Of a stretch of DNA of 64,000 bases, positions 44,269-54,394 are shown piece by piece. A program made the position numbers and the translations under genes. Positions within the stretch are counted from its first letter, which is position 1; the number at the start of each line of letters is the position of its first letter. The DNA is from Aculops lycopersici (Eukaryota; Arthropoda; Arachnida; Trombidiformes; Eriophyidae): positions 5,899,890 to 5,963,889 of the forward strand of contig WNKI01000002.1 in the NCBI GenBank assembly GCA_015350385.1. Reading direction: 5' to 3'. Below the pieces are notes generated by a model. It was not told the DNA's origin, did not search any database, and worked only from the letters and a program-made list of their open reading frames with translations.

Positions 44269-44658
44269 TTAGATTAGCAGCTTTTCGATTTCATGATGTA
44301 CTCCGCTTATTTGAGATTTCAGCTGGGAATTTTCATTCTGAATTATTGAGCAGGCAACAACTGACCTCTGGACACCGCTAGCCCGACCAAGTGCTTGCTT
44401 AGATTTCACGAATACGTAAGGAACATTTTTGTCCTCGCATAACAAGGGCAAATGTAGTAAAATCTCCAAGGGTTCAGCATCGGCAGCCATGATGATCAAC
44501 TCGGATTGATTCCTGTTTAATGTTTTCGTCGCCTCGTTAGCTCCTCGCTTCAATTGATTGTAGTTATTGGCTTGCTGAACCATATTCAATATCTTAGTCG
44601 TCAAACTGGGGTCGGCCAGTGGGTATGCCTTTGGATTAACCTGATCGTCTTCCGTCAT
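44269..44658 (-). CDS. SNU13: Kink-turn RNA-binding protein SNU13 (NHP2L1, 15.5K)
   Basis: The 129-residue protein is nearly the length of human NHP2L1 (128) and clearly collinear. The RNA-recognition motif RGANEATK is at residues 38-45, followed by ELIIMAADAEPLEILLHLPLLCEDKNVPYVFV and the L7Ae-family end. It binds the U4 snRNA 5' stem-loop in the tri-snRNP and box C/D snoRNAs in the nucleolus. The Drosophila orthologue is hoi-polloi. The C-terminus VHHEIEKLLI is intact. The gene is intronless and divergent from TNPO3 about 600 bases away. Confidence 0.97.
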   Translation of the reverse strand: MTEDDQVNPKAYPLADPSLTTKILNMVQQANNYNQLKRGANEATKTLNRNQSELIIMAADAEPLEILLHLPLLCEDKNVPYVFVKSKQALGRASGVQRSVVACSIIQNENSQLKSQISGVHHEIEKLLI

Positions 44659-45256
44659 TTTGTTTGTATTTGGCTGTATTTAATTCTTGTACTAAATCTA
44701 AATATCGAAGATATCGGACTATAATTTGCGAAATGATAATTAAGTTGTTTTTAGTGCGTAGACCAATACAGTTACTGGTTGGATCGGCAACGTGCTAATG
44801 TTGATACAGGTTCTCTGCACTCAAAAATGCAAACAGAAAGCGACCACATGTTTTTCTGCCGATGAACGTGCATTCAAGCAGTCCAAAAACGAATTAAATG
44901 AAGGCTGCCGCGGCGGTAGTGCCGCCATGTGAGTTTTATAACCATGAAAGTTCAAAACACAGTGAAACAGGGATGAGCATTCACCCTATCAGCTGGCCAA
45001 TGACATGAACGTCTTGATCAATAACTATTGCACGACTTCCTTATTCATCAAGCAACTGCATTAAAAATTATTTATCCAATCAACCTAATTGGTGACATAT
45101 GCTTATACTGCATCTAATATTGAATAACGATTCAAGCAAAATTACTCTGTGATAAATCTAACACAATTTTAGATGGAATCTGGTACCTCCGTTAGGTCGT
45201 AGAGCTGTATCGACTAAACTTTTAAGAATATTAGAATCCAATCGACTTTAAACAAC
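44659..45256. other. Divergent intergenic region between SNU13 and TNPO3
   Basis: AT-rich stretch serving as the upstream region of two housekeeping genes. No reading frame, RNA gene or repeat is supported. Confidence 0.45.
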
Positions 45257-48232
45257 ATGGAAAAACCAACCTTAGAGACAGTCAAAGCTGCTATCAAGAC
45301 TGTGTTATCTTATGATACCAGCAATGACAGGCGGGCAGCGCAAATGTTCTTAGAAAGTTTGGAAAATTCAGTTCACGGGTGGGAGATCAGCGATCAATTA
45401 TTGGCATCCCATGACGGCATTGATGTTAGTTATTTAGCAGCTCACATGTTACGCCGAAAAATTTCGAAAAATTTCAGCGAGTTACCCCACGACTGTTATG
45501 ATTCTCTCAAGAACTCGATCTTGAATCATCTTCAATCTTTTGAAGATTACGCAGTCCAAGGGCAATTGACGATGGCCATATCAGACTTGACTTTACTATT
45601 GCATGAATGGAAGAATCCCATCGAGGATCTCGCTAAACAGCTCGGGCTTGATGTAGGTCTAGAAACGACACTAGGTTGCGATTATACGACCGTAATAAAA
45701 GCTTTGCACAGTCGGCTCATTTTTGCAAGCATCATACATCAGATGTGCGATCTAAATCACAACAGGACTGAAAGACCATGTCGCATTGGGGCTCGACGGA
45801 GGGAAGAGTTTGAAGACTACTTAATCTCTAAATGCCAGCAAGCTATCACGTGGTGGCTCAACACCCTCAGAGAAATTAATGTAGTTCGTGGCCCCTTGGA
45901 GAATAGTCCAACAAGTACCGAAGCAGACTTTGCAGCAAAAAACAAGTGCCTCCAGCTCCTAGATAAATTGGTTGGTCAGATATATCTTTGCTATAGCGCT
46001 TGGTTGAGGATATTCGACGAAGAGAACGCAAATGAATCCCTTCCACTGGTTGATTCCGCCTTCAATCATCTACAGGACATAGACTGCTCTGAACACATAC
46101 ACAAGAATGCAGTTGAGGTCGTAGTAGCAACAACCAATTTTGTTGAGGATATGAGATCAGTCAATTACCTCATCGATCACCTAGTGACAAGGCTTTATGT
46201 CTTAGAGGAGACCTTCAAGCAATCGATTCAAAATGAAGATATCGAGAAATCTAGTAGCTTAGCCAGAGCATTCACTAGCATCTCCGAGCTAGCTCTACCT
46301 ACTCATGTTATCGAGAAGAAGGATTTCAGGATAGTTGAGCTGATGTTGGGTTGTTTAGTCCATTTTGATTTCGAAGTGGTCGAGGAAACCTTTTCATTCT
46401 GGTGGCTATACATAGAGCAAATTCAGAATCGACTCAAGCAGGACGAATATGCATCTTTTGTCCCATATGTGAATAAGTTTGTCATGGCTGTAATTAAGCT
46501 ATGTCAATTCGATCCAGATGAAGACTCAGTTATACCTCGGGATCAAGATATACATACTTTCAGGGCAAACTCGGAGGAGCTCATCTGTAATGTCATGTAT
46601 ATAACAACTGTGCAAGATTTTATTAGAGACAATAATATCTTGCAAGAACTATTAATGAATCACCCTTGGGAGAAAACGGAAGCCAATCTTTTTCTAATCT
46701 CATGTCTATCGAGCTTGATGATCTCAGAGGAGACTGCATTATGGAATCAGATCTTTCAATGTATTTTGAGACAGCAAACAAAAATCATGGATCTGATGAG
46801 TCTTGCCAATTGTGATCAACTTCCAATCAAGATTGGAGTTTCCGAAGGAGAAGTGCACCCTCAGATCGTAGCCACAACATTGAAGATTTTCGGAGCAATG
46901 GAGAACTTTCTAGCAGACTACCCCGATTATTTAATACTGGCAATCAAATACATATTAACATCGATCAACAATGAAAAATACAGAACTCAATTGATGCGAC
47001 ACGCCGCCAAAGCTCTCGCTAATATAATGGAACAAAATGCATCTCGACATCTTGGTGGATATCCTCAGTTGATGGTTATAGTAAGGGAGCTATGTACCAA
47101 TCTGAGCGGCTTCGACACTGCCGCAGCAAGTGAGTTACTAAGGTGTGGAGCCTATATGTCAGGAGCCATAAGTGATATCAATCTAAAGGATCAGTTTCTA
47201 TGTGATATGATCCGACCCATAATGAAATCATTGACTGAAAGTATGCAAAAGCCAGATCGTGACGATACAGAGCTGACAACGAATATGGACCATATATCTT
47301 CGTTCTTTAAGCAAATCAACCTGCGTCCTCAAACCATACCAGAGTTGCGAAACTTCATTTCTGTGATTGACAAGGAACTATGGCCTATCATATTCGAAGT
47401 GCTCGTGAAGGGTGCCGAAGCGAGAGGTGAGACAATCGAAAAGTCTTGTCGAGCTATCAGGTATATAATCCGTTCGCTAAAACCAGAGTGGATGATTCAA
47501 CGTGTTGCTGACACTATGATCAATCTATACCGAACATATCCACAGAATTCAAGCCCCCTCTACATATGTTCGATTCTAGTGGACGAGTTTGCTAACAAGA
47601 GTGCAGAAATCAATCAAGGTCTGTTTGCCATGTTGGAAATATTTTGTACCCTTACATTTACTCTATTAGAGGTCAATGCATCACAATCTCAAAGCCTTTT
47701 GACTATGAAGAGTTACCCAGAAACCATCGACGACATGATGCGATTGTTTACAAGATTCATGACGAAATGCCCCGATGAATTCGTTCACTGCAAGGCTCTA
47801 GAGTCAATAATCGAGCTTAGCATATCGTCACTACGAATAGACCACCCGGATGCAAACGAAAATGTGTCGAAATTTGTTAGAGCTCTCATCGAGTTGGCAC
47901 AAACCAACAAATATCCTCATATAACCGAGGCTGTTAGAAATGTTTTGGGTGCCCGCATAACAGATTCTGTTATCAAGGCTTGCTTGTTCGACATACCTGT
48001 CAACTTGATTGGCAATGAAGCTGAAGTGCTACACACGTTGCGCGGCTTTGATAAAGAACTATACGCTAATTGGGTTACGTTATCAACTAGCGGTTTACCT
48101 AAAACTAATTCACAAGGACTTGTTACCATTACCCCGGAACAGCTTCAGGATTTTCAAGCAACATTGGCATCTGCAGATTCGGTGAAACGAATAGTCAGCG
48201 CACTAAGAGCTACAGTTAGATTATATACTTGA
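45257..48232 (+). CDS. TNPO3: Transportin-3 (TNPO3, nuclear import receptor for SR proteins)
   Basis: A single 991-residue frame with importin-beta family character throughout. The N-terminus is diagnostic for transportin-3 rather than importin-13: AQMFLESLENSVHGWEISDQLL and the following helices align directly. HEAT-type helical repeats fill the rest. The block GETIEKSCRAIRYIIRSLKPEW with downstream SILVDEF corresponds to the arginine-bearing helix region used to bind phosphorylated RS domains. The protein imports SR splicing factors into the nucleus under Ran control. It is longer than human TNPO3 (about 923), mostly through loops such as residues 170-210. There are no introns. The start is the only sensible ATG. 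The stop is followed by a short spacer and DDX6 in the opposite orientation. Confidence 0.93.
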   Translation: MEKPTLETVKAAIKTVLSYDTSNDRRAAQMFLESLENSVHGWEISDQLLASHDGIDVSYLAAHMLRRKISKNFSELPHDCYDSLKNSILNHLQSFEDYAVQGQLTMAISDLTLLLHEWKNPIEDLAKQLGLDVGLETTLGCDYTTVIKALHSRLIFASIIHQMCDLNHNRTERPCRIGARRREEFEDYLISKCQQAITWWLNTLREINVVRGPLENSPTSTEADFAAKNKCLQLLDKLVGQIYLCYSAWLRIFDEENANESLPLVDSAFNHLQDIDCSEHIHKNAVEVVVATTNFVEDMRSVNYLIDHLVTRLYVLEETFKQSIQNEDIEKSSSLARAFTSISELALPTHVIEKKDFRIVELMLGCLVHFDFEVVEETFSFWWLYIEQIQNRLKQDEYASFVPYVNKFVMAVIKLCQFDPDEDSVIPRDQDIHTFRANSEELICNVMYITTVQDFIRDNNILQELLMNHPWEKTEANLFLISCLSSLMISEETALWNQIFQCILRQQTKIMDLMSLANCDQLPIKIGVSEGEVHPQIVATTLKIFGAMENFLADYPDYLILAIKYILTSINNEKYRTQLMRHAAKALANIMEQNASRHLGGYPQLMVIVRELCTNLSGFDTAAASELLRCGAYMSGAISDINLKDQFLCDMIRPIMKSLTESMQKPDRDDTELTTNMDHISSFFKQINLRPQTIPELRNFISVIDKELWPIIFEVLVKGAEARGETIEKSCRAIRYIIRSLKPEWMIQRVADTMINLYRTYPQNSSPLYICSILVDEFANKSAEINQGLFAMLEIFCTLTFTLLEVNASQSQSLLTMKSYPETIDDMMRLFTRFMTKCPDEFVHCKALESIIELSISSLRIDHPDANENVSKFVRALIELAQTNKYPHITEAVRNVLGARITDSVIKACLFDIPVNLIGNEAEVLHTLRGFDKELYANWVTLSTSGLPKTNSQGLVTITPEQLQDFQATLASADSVKRIVSALRATVRLYT

Positions 48233-48511
48233 CGTCCCGTAATGATTCTTCATTAAAATTACCAATTCTAGTTACATCATCATCGACGCGCATCTTTCGA
48301 CAGGGTTGATTGCGGTGTTTCAAGGAATTACAGAACACACATGAGACTAAGATGTTTCTGAGTTGATGACGAGTTTTACGCACGATGATTTATTGACACG
48401 ATTAGATGTAAAATTAGTATCAAATATCAACACAGTTGGTCTTTGGTACTAAACTCGTGACTCCCCAACAGGTGCGCGCAACTTTCTTCCATCAAGCAAA
48501 TGAATGAATTC

Positions 48512-50064
48512 TCACTCATCATCCTCTTGTTGGTACTCGGCCACATACAGTGATTTATCAATAACTCTCGGGATTGGCGCTATTTGAGTTCCAAGTTCTG
48601 ATTCGATTTTGTGCATGTTTAGCCTATCTTCGTAGGTTATTAGATTGATAGCAATACCGAGATGACCGAACCTTCCTGATCTTCCAATTCTGTGCAGATA
48701 AGTTTCGGACATTTTTGGAAAGTCGAAGTTAATGACTACATTGACGGCTTGAATGTCAATACCACGAGTGAAGAGGTCGGAGCAGACCAAGTTTCTGCAA
48801 AGACCATTTCTAAAATCGTGAAACACACGGTTACGATGAGGTTGCGACATTTTAGCATGAATGTAATAGCACGAGTATCCGAGCTCGGCGATCTTCTTGG
48901 CGAGTAGCTCAACGCGTTGAGTAGAATTACAGAATATTATAGATTGATTGATCTGTAGCTTTGAAAACAATGTATTCAAGCAATGCACCTTTTGCTTTTC
49001 CTGTACGTAAGCATAATATTGTGTAAGGCCCTTGAGTGTGAGCTCTTCCATCAAGTTGATCTCATATGGTTTCTTCTTGCTCAGGTGCTTTTTCTACAAA
49101 ATCCAGGGGAAAAGGGGTAGGAATATTTTTAGGTTAGATTAATTCTTGGAGAACAACACTAGTTCAAGTATAATGATTTGTCAACAGATCAGTAAGTGGT
49201 AAGGTTGGTATCGTCCTAACTCAACTGACATGTGAGTTATCTGTAGCAGAACTGGTAAATTCTTTCATCATGTTGACAGAATGATGCAATAGCGGATAGT
49301 AGATAGGATACATACCACAAAGTCCATTACCGTCAGAGGGAAGGTGGCTGAAAACAAGAGAATTTGCCGGTTCTCGGGTAAGAGAGCAATAACTTGATCG
49401 AGCATTCCAGAGAAGTCCTGAGACAATAACTTATCGGCTTCGTCTAGAACAAGCATTTTACAGTTGTTCATCTGAGCAACCTTCTTCTCCATGAGGTCGA
49501 GGATTCTACCGGGGGTAGCGATAATAACGTGTACTATTGGTGGTATGGGATTAGATGAACTTGTTAGTAATCAGACGTGGCCAACACCAATTGTTGTACA
49601 TAGATAATGAGGAAACACCTACCGTTGTCATAAATACGCATGATATCGTCCTTGAGATTAGTACCACCAGTTGTGGCCATAACACGAGCACCCATATGTT
49701 TCGATAATTCAATGCAAATTTGGCTCGTTTGTAGTGCTAGTTCACGGGTGGGCACAATGATAAGAGCTTGAATGTCGTCGCTTTTGGTGTTGATTCTCTG
49801 AAGTATTGGTATGATGTAGGCGCCAGTTTTTCCCGTTCCATTCTTGGCTCTTGCAAGCACATCTTGTCCAAGTAATGAAATCGGTATACTGGCCTCCTGA
49901 ATTGGTGATGGCTTCTCCCATCCTTTCTCAAAAATGCCCATGAGAAGTTCGCGTTTTAAGCAGAGATCTTCGAATTCCTGGCCCTTCGTGGCGGTAACGT
50001 CGGTGGTCTTTTTGCGCCTGTCCTTTGGAGGCATCTTGACGTTATTTCTTAGTTCAACGTCCAT
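48512..50064 (-). CDS. DDX6: DEAD-box RNA helicase DDX6/Me31B, three exons
   Basis: Exons are 49623-50064, 49316-49533 and 48512-49093, giving 413 residues. Donors are AACG|GTAGGT and TTTGTG|GTATGT. Acceptors are CCAATAG|TA and TTTTGTAG|AAA. Introns are 89 and 222 bases. All helicase motifs are present: Q motif (GWEKPSPIQE), I (AKNGTGKT), Ia (PTRELALQ), Ib (TPGR), II (DEAD), III (SAT), V (RGIDIQAVN) and VI (HRIGRSGR). The protein acts in translational repression and decapping in P-bodies, bound to 4E-T, LSM14 and PatL1. The end SLYVAEYQQEDDE is typical. The N-terminus is short, without a long Q-rich tail. The gene is convergent with TNPO3 and divergent from the SF3B2-like gene. Confidence 0.97.
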
Positions 50065-51284
50065 TGTTTCAGATTAGATTGAATATCAACTTTGTTGTAA
50101 ATAGAATTATGATGACAATATTAGTTCAGATTGTGAAATTGGTAACGTGATGAAATGTATCGTAACGTAATGTAATGTTTGGTTATTTAATGCTTTAGTG
50201 TGACTCTATTATATTATATTATATTATTATATGATATTGTATGCGAATCTTTATCTACGTATACTTTATATACGGCGGCGAAGTTGAGTCGAATCAAGTC
50301 GGTGATAGCACATACACACATTTACTCCACTTCTACTGTAGTCCCCTTTGCCGCAGTGGCTACGGCAATTCGGGAATAAGCTCTGCAGCAGGCGGCGCAT
50401 ACAGAGAGTGTGCTCTATAGTGCAGTGCTGTGTGTGTTGTTTGTGTGAAATTGGAAAAACTCCCTGTCGCTCGTGCGAGAAGCAACTCAACTCGCGAAGC
50501 TGTGTCTCTAGTCGTGCGTTCAAGTTCACAGCTCATCGTTACAGATTACTCGTTGAAAGTGGTGGAGCTGGCAACTCCAGCACAAGAGACGAATGAGACT
50601 CCGCGCAAGCTGCATGCCAACCAACTGCTCAAAAAACTCACAGCCCACCGAATTGGACGAAGCCGAGGGACGCACAATGGAAGGCAGGGGAAGGGAGACG
50701 AGAGAAGAGAACTGCCTCTCTCTTTTATCTCCCTCGCTTCTCTCGCCGGCCGATTCTCCCTGCTCGTTCCCCTGCTTGCCTGCCTGCCTGACTGAGTGTC
50801 TGCCTATCTAATAGCCCGCCGGCTACTTGGCTGGTCGTCGCCGGCTTGCCCCCTGGTCGTTTGCACGGAGAACCATGCGGCTCATTCAAGTGGCTCAAAA
50901 AATCGTATCGCTGAAGCTGGACAATAGGAGGCGGCGAAGGCAGAGGCAATCCAACTCGGAGACGGTGGAGGCAAGAAAAGTGAGGCACGTTGTTGTTGAT
51001 GTCGACGTTCGTCCTCCTCATCGTCACTTCAATTCTCGTAGAGCAAACCATCAAAAAGTTGGTCTTCATCTGTGCCAATCGTCATAATTCTCATCAGTCG
51101 TGGCACAGTTTTGTATTTATTTTACCTTTACCGTCAGATTCAGAGCACTAAATGTGACAATAATTATTCGAACAGTCATGTCATCTAGCGATCGGGTGTA
51201 GATATACCGAATAACAATTCGAGAGTACTTCTATTACTTCTTACACCATACTGGCTCTTCAACCCTCTATCCTAGAGCTCCGAG
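50065..51284. other. Divergent intergenic region between DDX6 and the SF3B2-like gene
   Basis: The left third is AT-rich with a TATTA-type microsatellite at about 50205-50235. The centre (about 50260-51090) is GC-richer with overlapping frames on both strands of biased composition, none with a domain. It presumably contains both promoters and possibly non-coding first exons. Confidence 0.4.
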
Positions 51285-52181
51285 ATGAGCAAAAATGATG
51301 GTGAAGACGACGTGGAAATCGAGTACGTCTACGAGGCTCCTCCACAAGATGATCTGTTCAAGAACTTTGCTCATATATTTCAGAAATTCTCACAACTAGA
51401 CCCAAATCTAGGCACGAATAAATCAGAGGCAGATGATGAGAATAATGAAAACAAAATTCATGCAGATGCTCAAGATGACAATAAAAAAGCTCTTATTGAG
51501 GCGAAGGCCAAAAAGGATGCTGAGGAGGAGAAAACAATATCAAAGAGAAAACTTCGTCAAATGACCAGGATCTCGGTGGCCGAGCTGAAGCAGCAAGTCG
51601 CCAGGCCTGAGTTGGTCGAGTTGCACGATGTTACAGCTAGGGATCCACTGTTTCTACTTCAATTAAAGTCAACAAAAAATTCCGTCCCTGTTCCTAGACA
51701 TTGGAACACAAAGCGGCGATACCTGCAAGGGAAGCGAGGATATGAGAAGCCGCCGTTTTTGCTCCCCGACTTCATTCGCAAAACAGGTATCATGGAGATG
51801 AGGGATTCGATTCAGGACAAGGATACTGGCAAATCATTGAAGTCCAAGACTAGAGAAAGAGTTCAACCTAAGATAGGCAAAATCCAAATGGACTATCAGC
51901 AACTGCATGATGCGTTCTTCAAGTGGCAAACCAAGCCTGACTTGACGATTCATGGCGATCTCTACTATGAGGGCAAGGAGTTTGAGAAGAAGTTCAAGTA
52001 CAAACCAGGGGAGTTGAGCAATGAGCTCCGTCGAGCTCTAGGCATGCCGACTGGACCAGATGCACATAGATTCCCACCTCCTTGGGCGGCGGCAATGGAA
52101 CGGCATGGACCGCCACCATCGTATCCATACCTCAGACCGAGTCATATGGAGTTTGAAAATGCAAATTCGGATCAAGAATGA
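51285..52181 (+). CDS. SF3B2-like U2 snRNP protein, short form lacking the C-terminus
   Basis: The 298-residue frame begins with an acidic leader (VEIEYVYEAPPQDD). It then follows SF3B2 closely: SKRKLRQMTRISVAELKQ, NSVPVPRHWNTKRRYLQG, EKPPFLLPDFIRKTGI, RVQPKIGKIQMDYQQLHDAF, WQTKPDLTIHGDLYYEGKEF (DUF382) and RALGMPTGPDAHRFPPPWAA (start of the PSP domain). It then ends at PPPSYPYLRPSHMEF and a short tail. The usual continuation of about 300 residues is absent, and so is most of the long N-terminus (human SF3B2 has 895 residues). No continuation or donor that would rescue it is visible downstream. AAATAAA follows at about 52219. It may be a paralogue, a retrocopy or a shortened true orthologue. 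SF3B2 anchors SF3b in the U2 snRNP. Confidence 0.85.
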   Translation: MSKNDGEDDVEIEYVYEAPPQDDLFKNFAHIFQKFSQLDPNLGTNKSEADDENNENKIHADAQDDNKKALIEAKAKKDAEEEKTISKRKLRQMTRISVAELKQQVARPELVELHDVTARDPLFLLQLKSTKNSVPVPRHWNTKRRYLQGKRGYEKPPFLLPDFIRKTGIMEMRDSIQDKDTGKSLKSKTRERVQPKIGKIQMDYQQLHDAFFKWQTKPDLTIHGDLYYEGKEFEKKFKYKPGELSNELRRALGMPTGPDAHRFPPPWAAAMERHGPPPSYPYLRPSHMEFENANSDQE

Positions 52182-52437
52182 CCTAACTACAACCTACCAA
52201 GAAGTGCACTGTGATCTCAAATAAACTATAACGATCCTCGTCGGACGAGGCAAATCCAACAATTTTGTAGTTTTCTAAGATAGAAACTCCATGTCAAAAT
52301 CCGTCATTAACAGCGCACGCGCTGCGCGAACATGAGAGCAAAAACATAAACATTGCAAGCAAAGTAGCTTGAATGGATTCTATTATCACCTCTAGATTTT
52401 TGTATAATTATCAGATATAAAATTGATAGCTAGCACT
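52182..52437. other. Short spacer between the SF3B2-like gene and SDE2
   Basis: It contains the AAATAAA of the upstream gene, a small GC hairpin near 52235-52250 (CCTCGTC/GACGAGG) and the SDE2 5' flank. No remnant of the missing SF3B2 C-terminus can be read in any frame. Confidence 0.5.
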
Positions 52438-53259
52438 ATGACGACCAATGTATTTTACAGGGTACCAAACCAAAGAGGCTCGAAAGTTGCAGCGATTACC
52501 GGTCACGATTGTACGCTGGATCAATTCTGTAATTACGTTCTAGCTAACGAGGGTCTGAGCAAGAAGGATTTCATCATGGCTTTTGGGACTCAAGTATTAA
52601 GGCCAAGCAGTTGTAGACTTCAGTCTATTAATGTGCAAAACAATTCTAACATCGATATCATCATTCCGGCTCTCGGTGGCAAGGGAGGTTTCGGAAGTTT
52701 GTTGCGAGCTATCGGTGCCCAGATCGAGAAAACTACAAATCGAGATGCGTGCCGAGATTTGAGCGGCCGAAGACTACGTGATATCAAGAGAGAGGATGAA
52801 CTCAAGAAATTATTAGCTTTACAAGAGAAACTGGAGGAAGAAAGGAAGAGAAGGCGGAAGGAAAAGCTAGAGAATCTCAAGAGAAAGGTTGACAATTCCA
52901 GCTCGGAAACTTCTATACAGGAACTGGTTGCAATGTTTGATGATCACGAATACAATACGAGACGACGCCAATTGAGTGATATATTAGATGCAGCTGTGGA
53001 AAAAGGAATCATTAATTTCAAGAAGCGTCAATTGGAGGAAGGAGAAGCAGTCGAGAAGTATCAAAATAAGAAGTCTAGAAAGGATAGTCAAAGCGAGTCA
53101 GGCACTGGAAACGAAACATCTGTCCGATGCAAAAACTCTTCTCCGAATTCTAGTCGAAAATCAGAAGGCGAGGGTTCTAGTGAGGATGATGAACCGGATT
53201 CCAAAGGTGAAATTAATAAGAGAAAAAACTTGTGGCTAGGGCTCGAGGATGATTTGTAA
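52438..53259 (+). CDS. SDE2: SDE2 replication-stress and splicing protein
   Basis: From the ATG at 52438 the protein has 273 residues; an upstream in-frame TTG is not a plausible start. The ubiquitin-like N-terminal part ends in GGKGG at residues 80-84. This is the site where SDE2 is cut after the double Gly, exposing Lys82. FGSLLRAIGAQIEKTTNRDACRDLSGRRLRDIKREDE then matches the SDE2 family block almost exactly. A charged coiled coil (about 115-150) and an acidic, Ser-rich tail follow. The family acts in splicing of selected pre-mRNAs in fission yeast and in PCNA-linked replication-stress control in vertebrates. It is shorter than human SDE2 (451), with no obvious C-terminal SAP domain. The gene is intronless and codirectional with the SF3B2-like gene 256 bases upstream. 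Confidence 0.93.
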   Translation: MTTNVFYRVPNQRGSKVAAITGHDCTLDQFCNYVLANEGLSKKDFIMAFGTQVLRPSSCRLQSINVQNNSNIDIIIPALGGKGGFGSLLRAIGAQIEKTTNRDACRDLSGRRLRDIKREDELKKLLALQEKLEEERKRRRKEKLENLKRKVDNSSSETSIQELVAMFDDHEYNTRRRQLSDILDAAVEKGIINFKKRQLEEGEAVEKYQNKKSRKDSQSESGTGNETSVRCKNSSPNSSRKSEGEGSSEDDEPDSKGEINKRKNLWLGLEDDL

Positions 53260-53594
53260 TTTCATTATGTTGGTGTATATTCCTCTAACTTGATCAGATA
53301 CTCGAGAGATAGCTTGAGACGCTCAATCGATTATGGCCAATAACTAATCTACTAAGAACATTGAATTTGAAAAAAAGTTTTAAGTCTCAAATTTTATTGG
53401 ACAATAACACCAATGGTTCAGTCGACAACTTACACAAGCAACTAAGTCGTCACTTGAATCATATATATTCTGATTCCATGCTGAATGTCCAACTTGATCC
53501 TCGCGATCGTGTCTTCTCGCCGTCGGTTCTAACTAGCGATTAGCCTTCTAAGGATTATTAACAGAGTTGCTTAATTAATTTTTATGATATAATA
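53260..53594. other. Convergent spacer between SDE2 and RPC9
   Basis: AT-rich 3' flanks of two convergent genes. A 60-codon frame (53361-53543) has no recognisable similarity and is not called. Confidence 0.4.
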
Positions 53595-53993
53595 TTATTG
53601 CTTCAATTTTTTGGATGCTTGCGTATCCGCAGATGATTTATCCGATAAATTTGCCACAAGTTGTAGAAGATCAGCCTTCTGTTCATCTGTCAACTTGTCC
53701 TCGATATTGTCTATGATAAGATGGAGTTCAGTCTCATTCTGAGGCTTCAGGTTTACAATTTGGATTTTTTCTTTTTTGGTCAAGTTATACTTGCGCTCGT
53801 TGAGTTCATCTAGAAATTCGGAGAGATCTGGTAACGTGTAGGTGGAGGAAGGCCCTGAATCTAAGTAGGATGTAGTTTCATACAAGATGGTTGCCAAGTT
53901 CGTATGCTTCTGTTTTCCGCCATTATAGGCTTTGAGTATATCTAAAACCTCTCTGTCTGATAATATGGCAGAGCAAGGGTCAACAATTTCCAT
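53595..53993 (-). CDS. CRCP: RNA polymerase III subunit RPC9 (CGRP receptor component, CRCP)
   Basis: The 132-residue protein aligns with CRCP/Rpc17: MEIVDPCSAILSDREVLDIL at the start, then NLATILYETTSYLDS, LPDLSEFLDELNERKYNLTKKEKIQIVNLKP and ETELHLIIDNIEDKLTDEQKADLL, the HRDC-like fold typical of the Rpb4 family. In Pol III it forms the stalk with RPC8 (Rpc25) and helps initiation of tRNA and 5S rRNA genes. Vertebrate CRCP has an additional receptor-associated role. The length is close to human (148). The gene is intronless and divergent from TIM17 across about 400 bases. Confidence 0.9.
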   Translation of the reverse strand: MEIVDPCSAILSDREVLDILKAYNGGKQKHTNLATILYETTSYLDSGPSSTYTLPDLSEFLDELNERKYNLTKKEKIQIVNLKPQNETELHLIIDNIEDKLTDEQKADLLQLVANLSDKSSADTQASKKLKQ

Positions 53994-54394
53994 AATTGAG
54001 CTGGATGTTCCTATGGGTGAGAATTAATAACCCAGTGTGATCACATCTACTTGTTTGCATATATGTATGGCCCCATAACCGACATCGGAGCAAACTTGAA
54101 GCATGTGGTTGTTGTGTTTTGTGTTTTGCAGTGAATCATGCACAAAGCCAGGCACATGAACTTGAGAGCGTACGCATGGCAACTCACGAGGTCGCCTCCA
54201 AAACGCGTACTAGTCTATCACAAACTATACCTAACTAATTGTTCCATCACAATCAGATGACAAATTATTGATCCAGGGGTAAACTACCCATTTAAGCAGA
54301 AGTTTGATCGATGAAATAACCTAGTTCCAAGCGGAACTTCAATGAACTTACTGCAAAAAACTACTATTAGCAATTAGTCTGTGACTTATTTCAA
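53994..54394. other. Divergent intergenic region between RPC9 and TIM17
   Basis: AT-rich; no supported feature other than the presumed promoters of two housekeeping genes. Confidence 0.4.

Noticed and set aside
52423..52437. Longer N-terminus for SDE2 from a TTG
   Set aside because: Animal nuclear genes start at ATG, and the ATG at 52438 gives the expected N-terminus.
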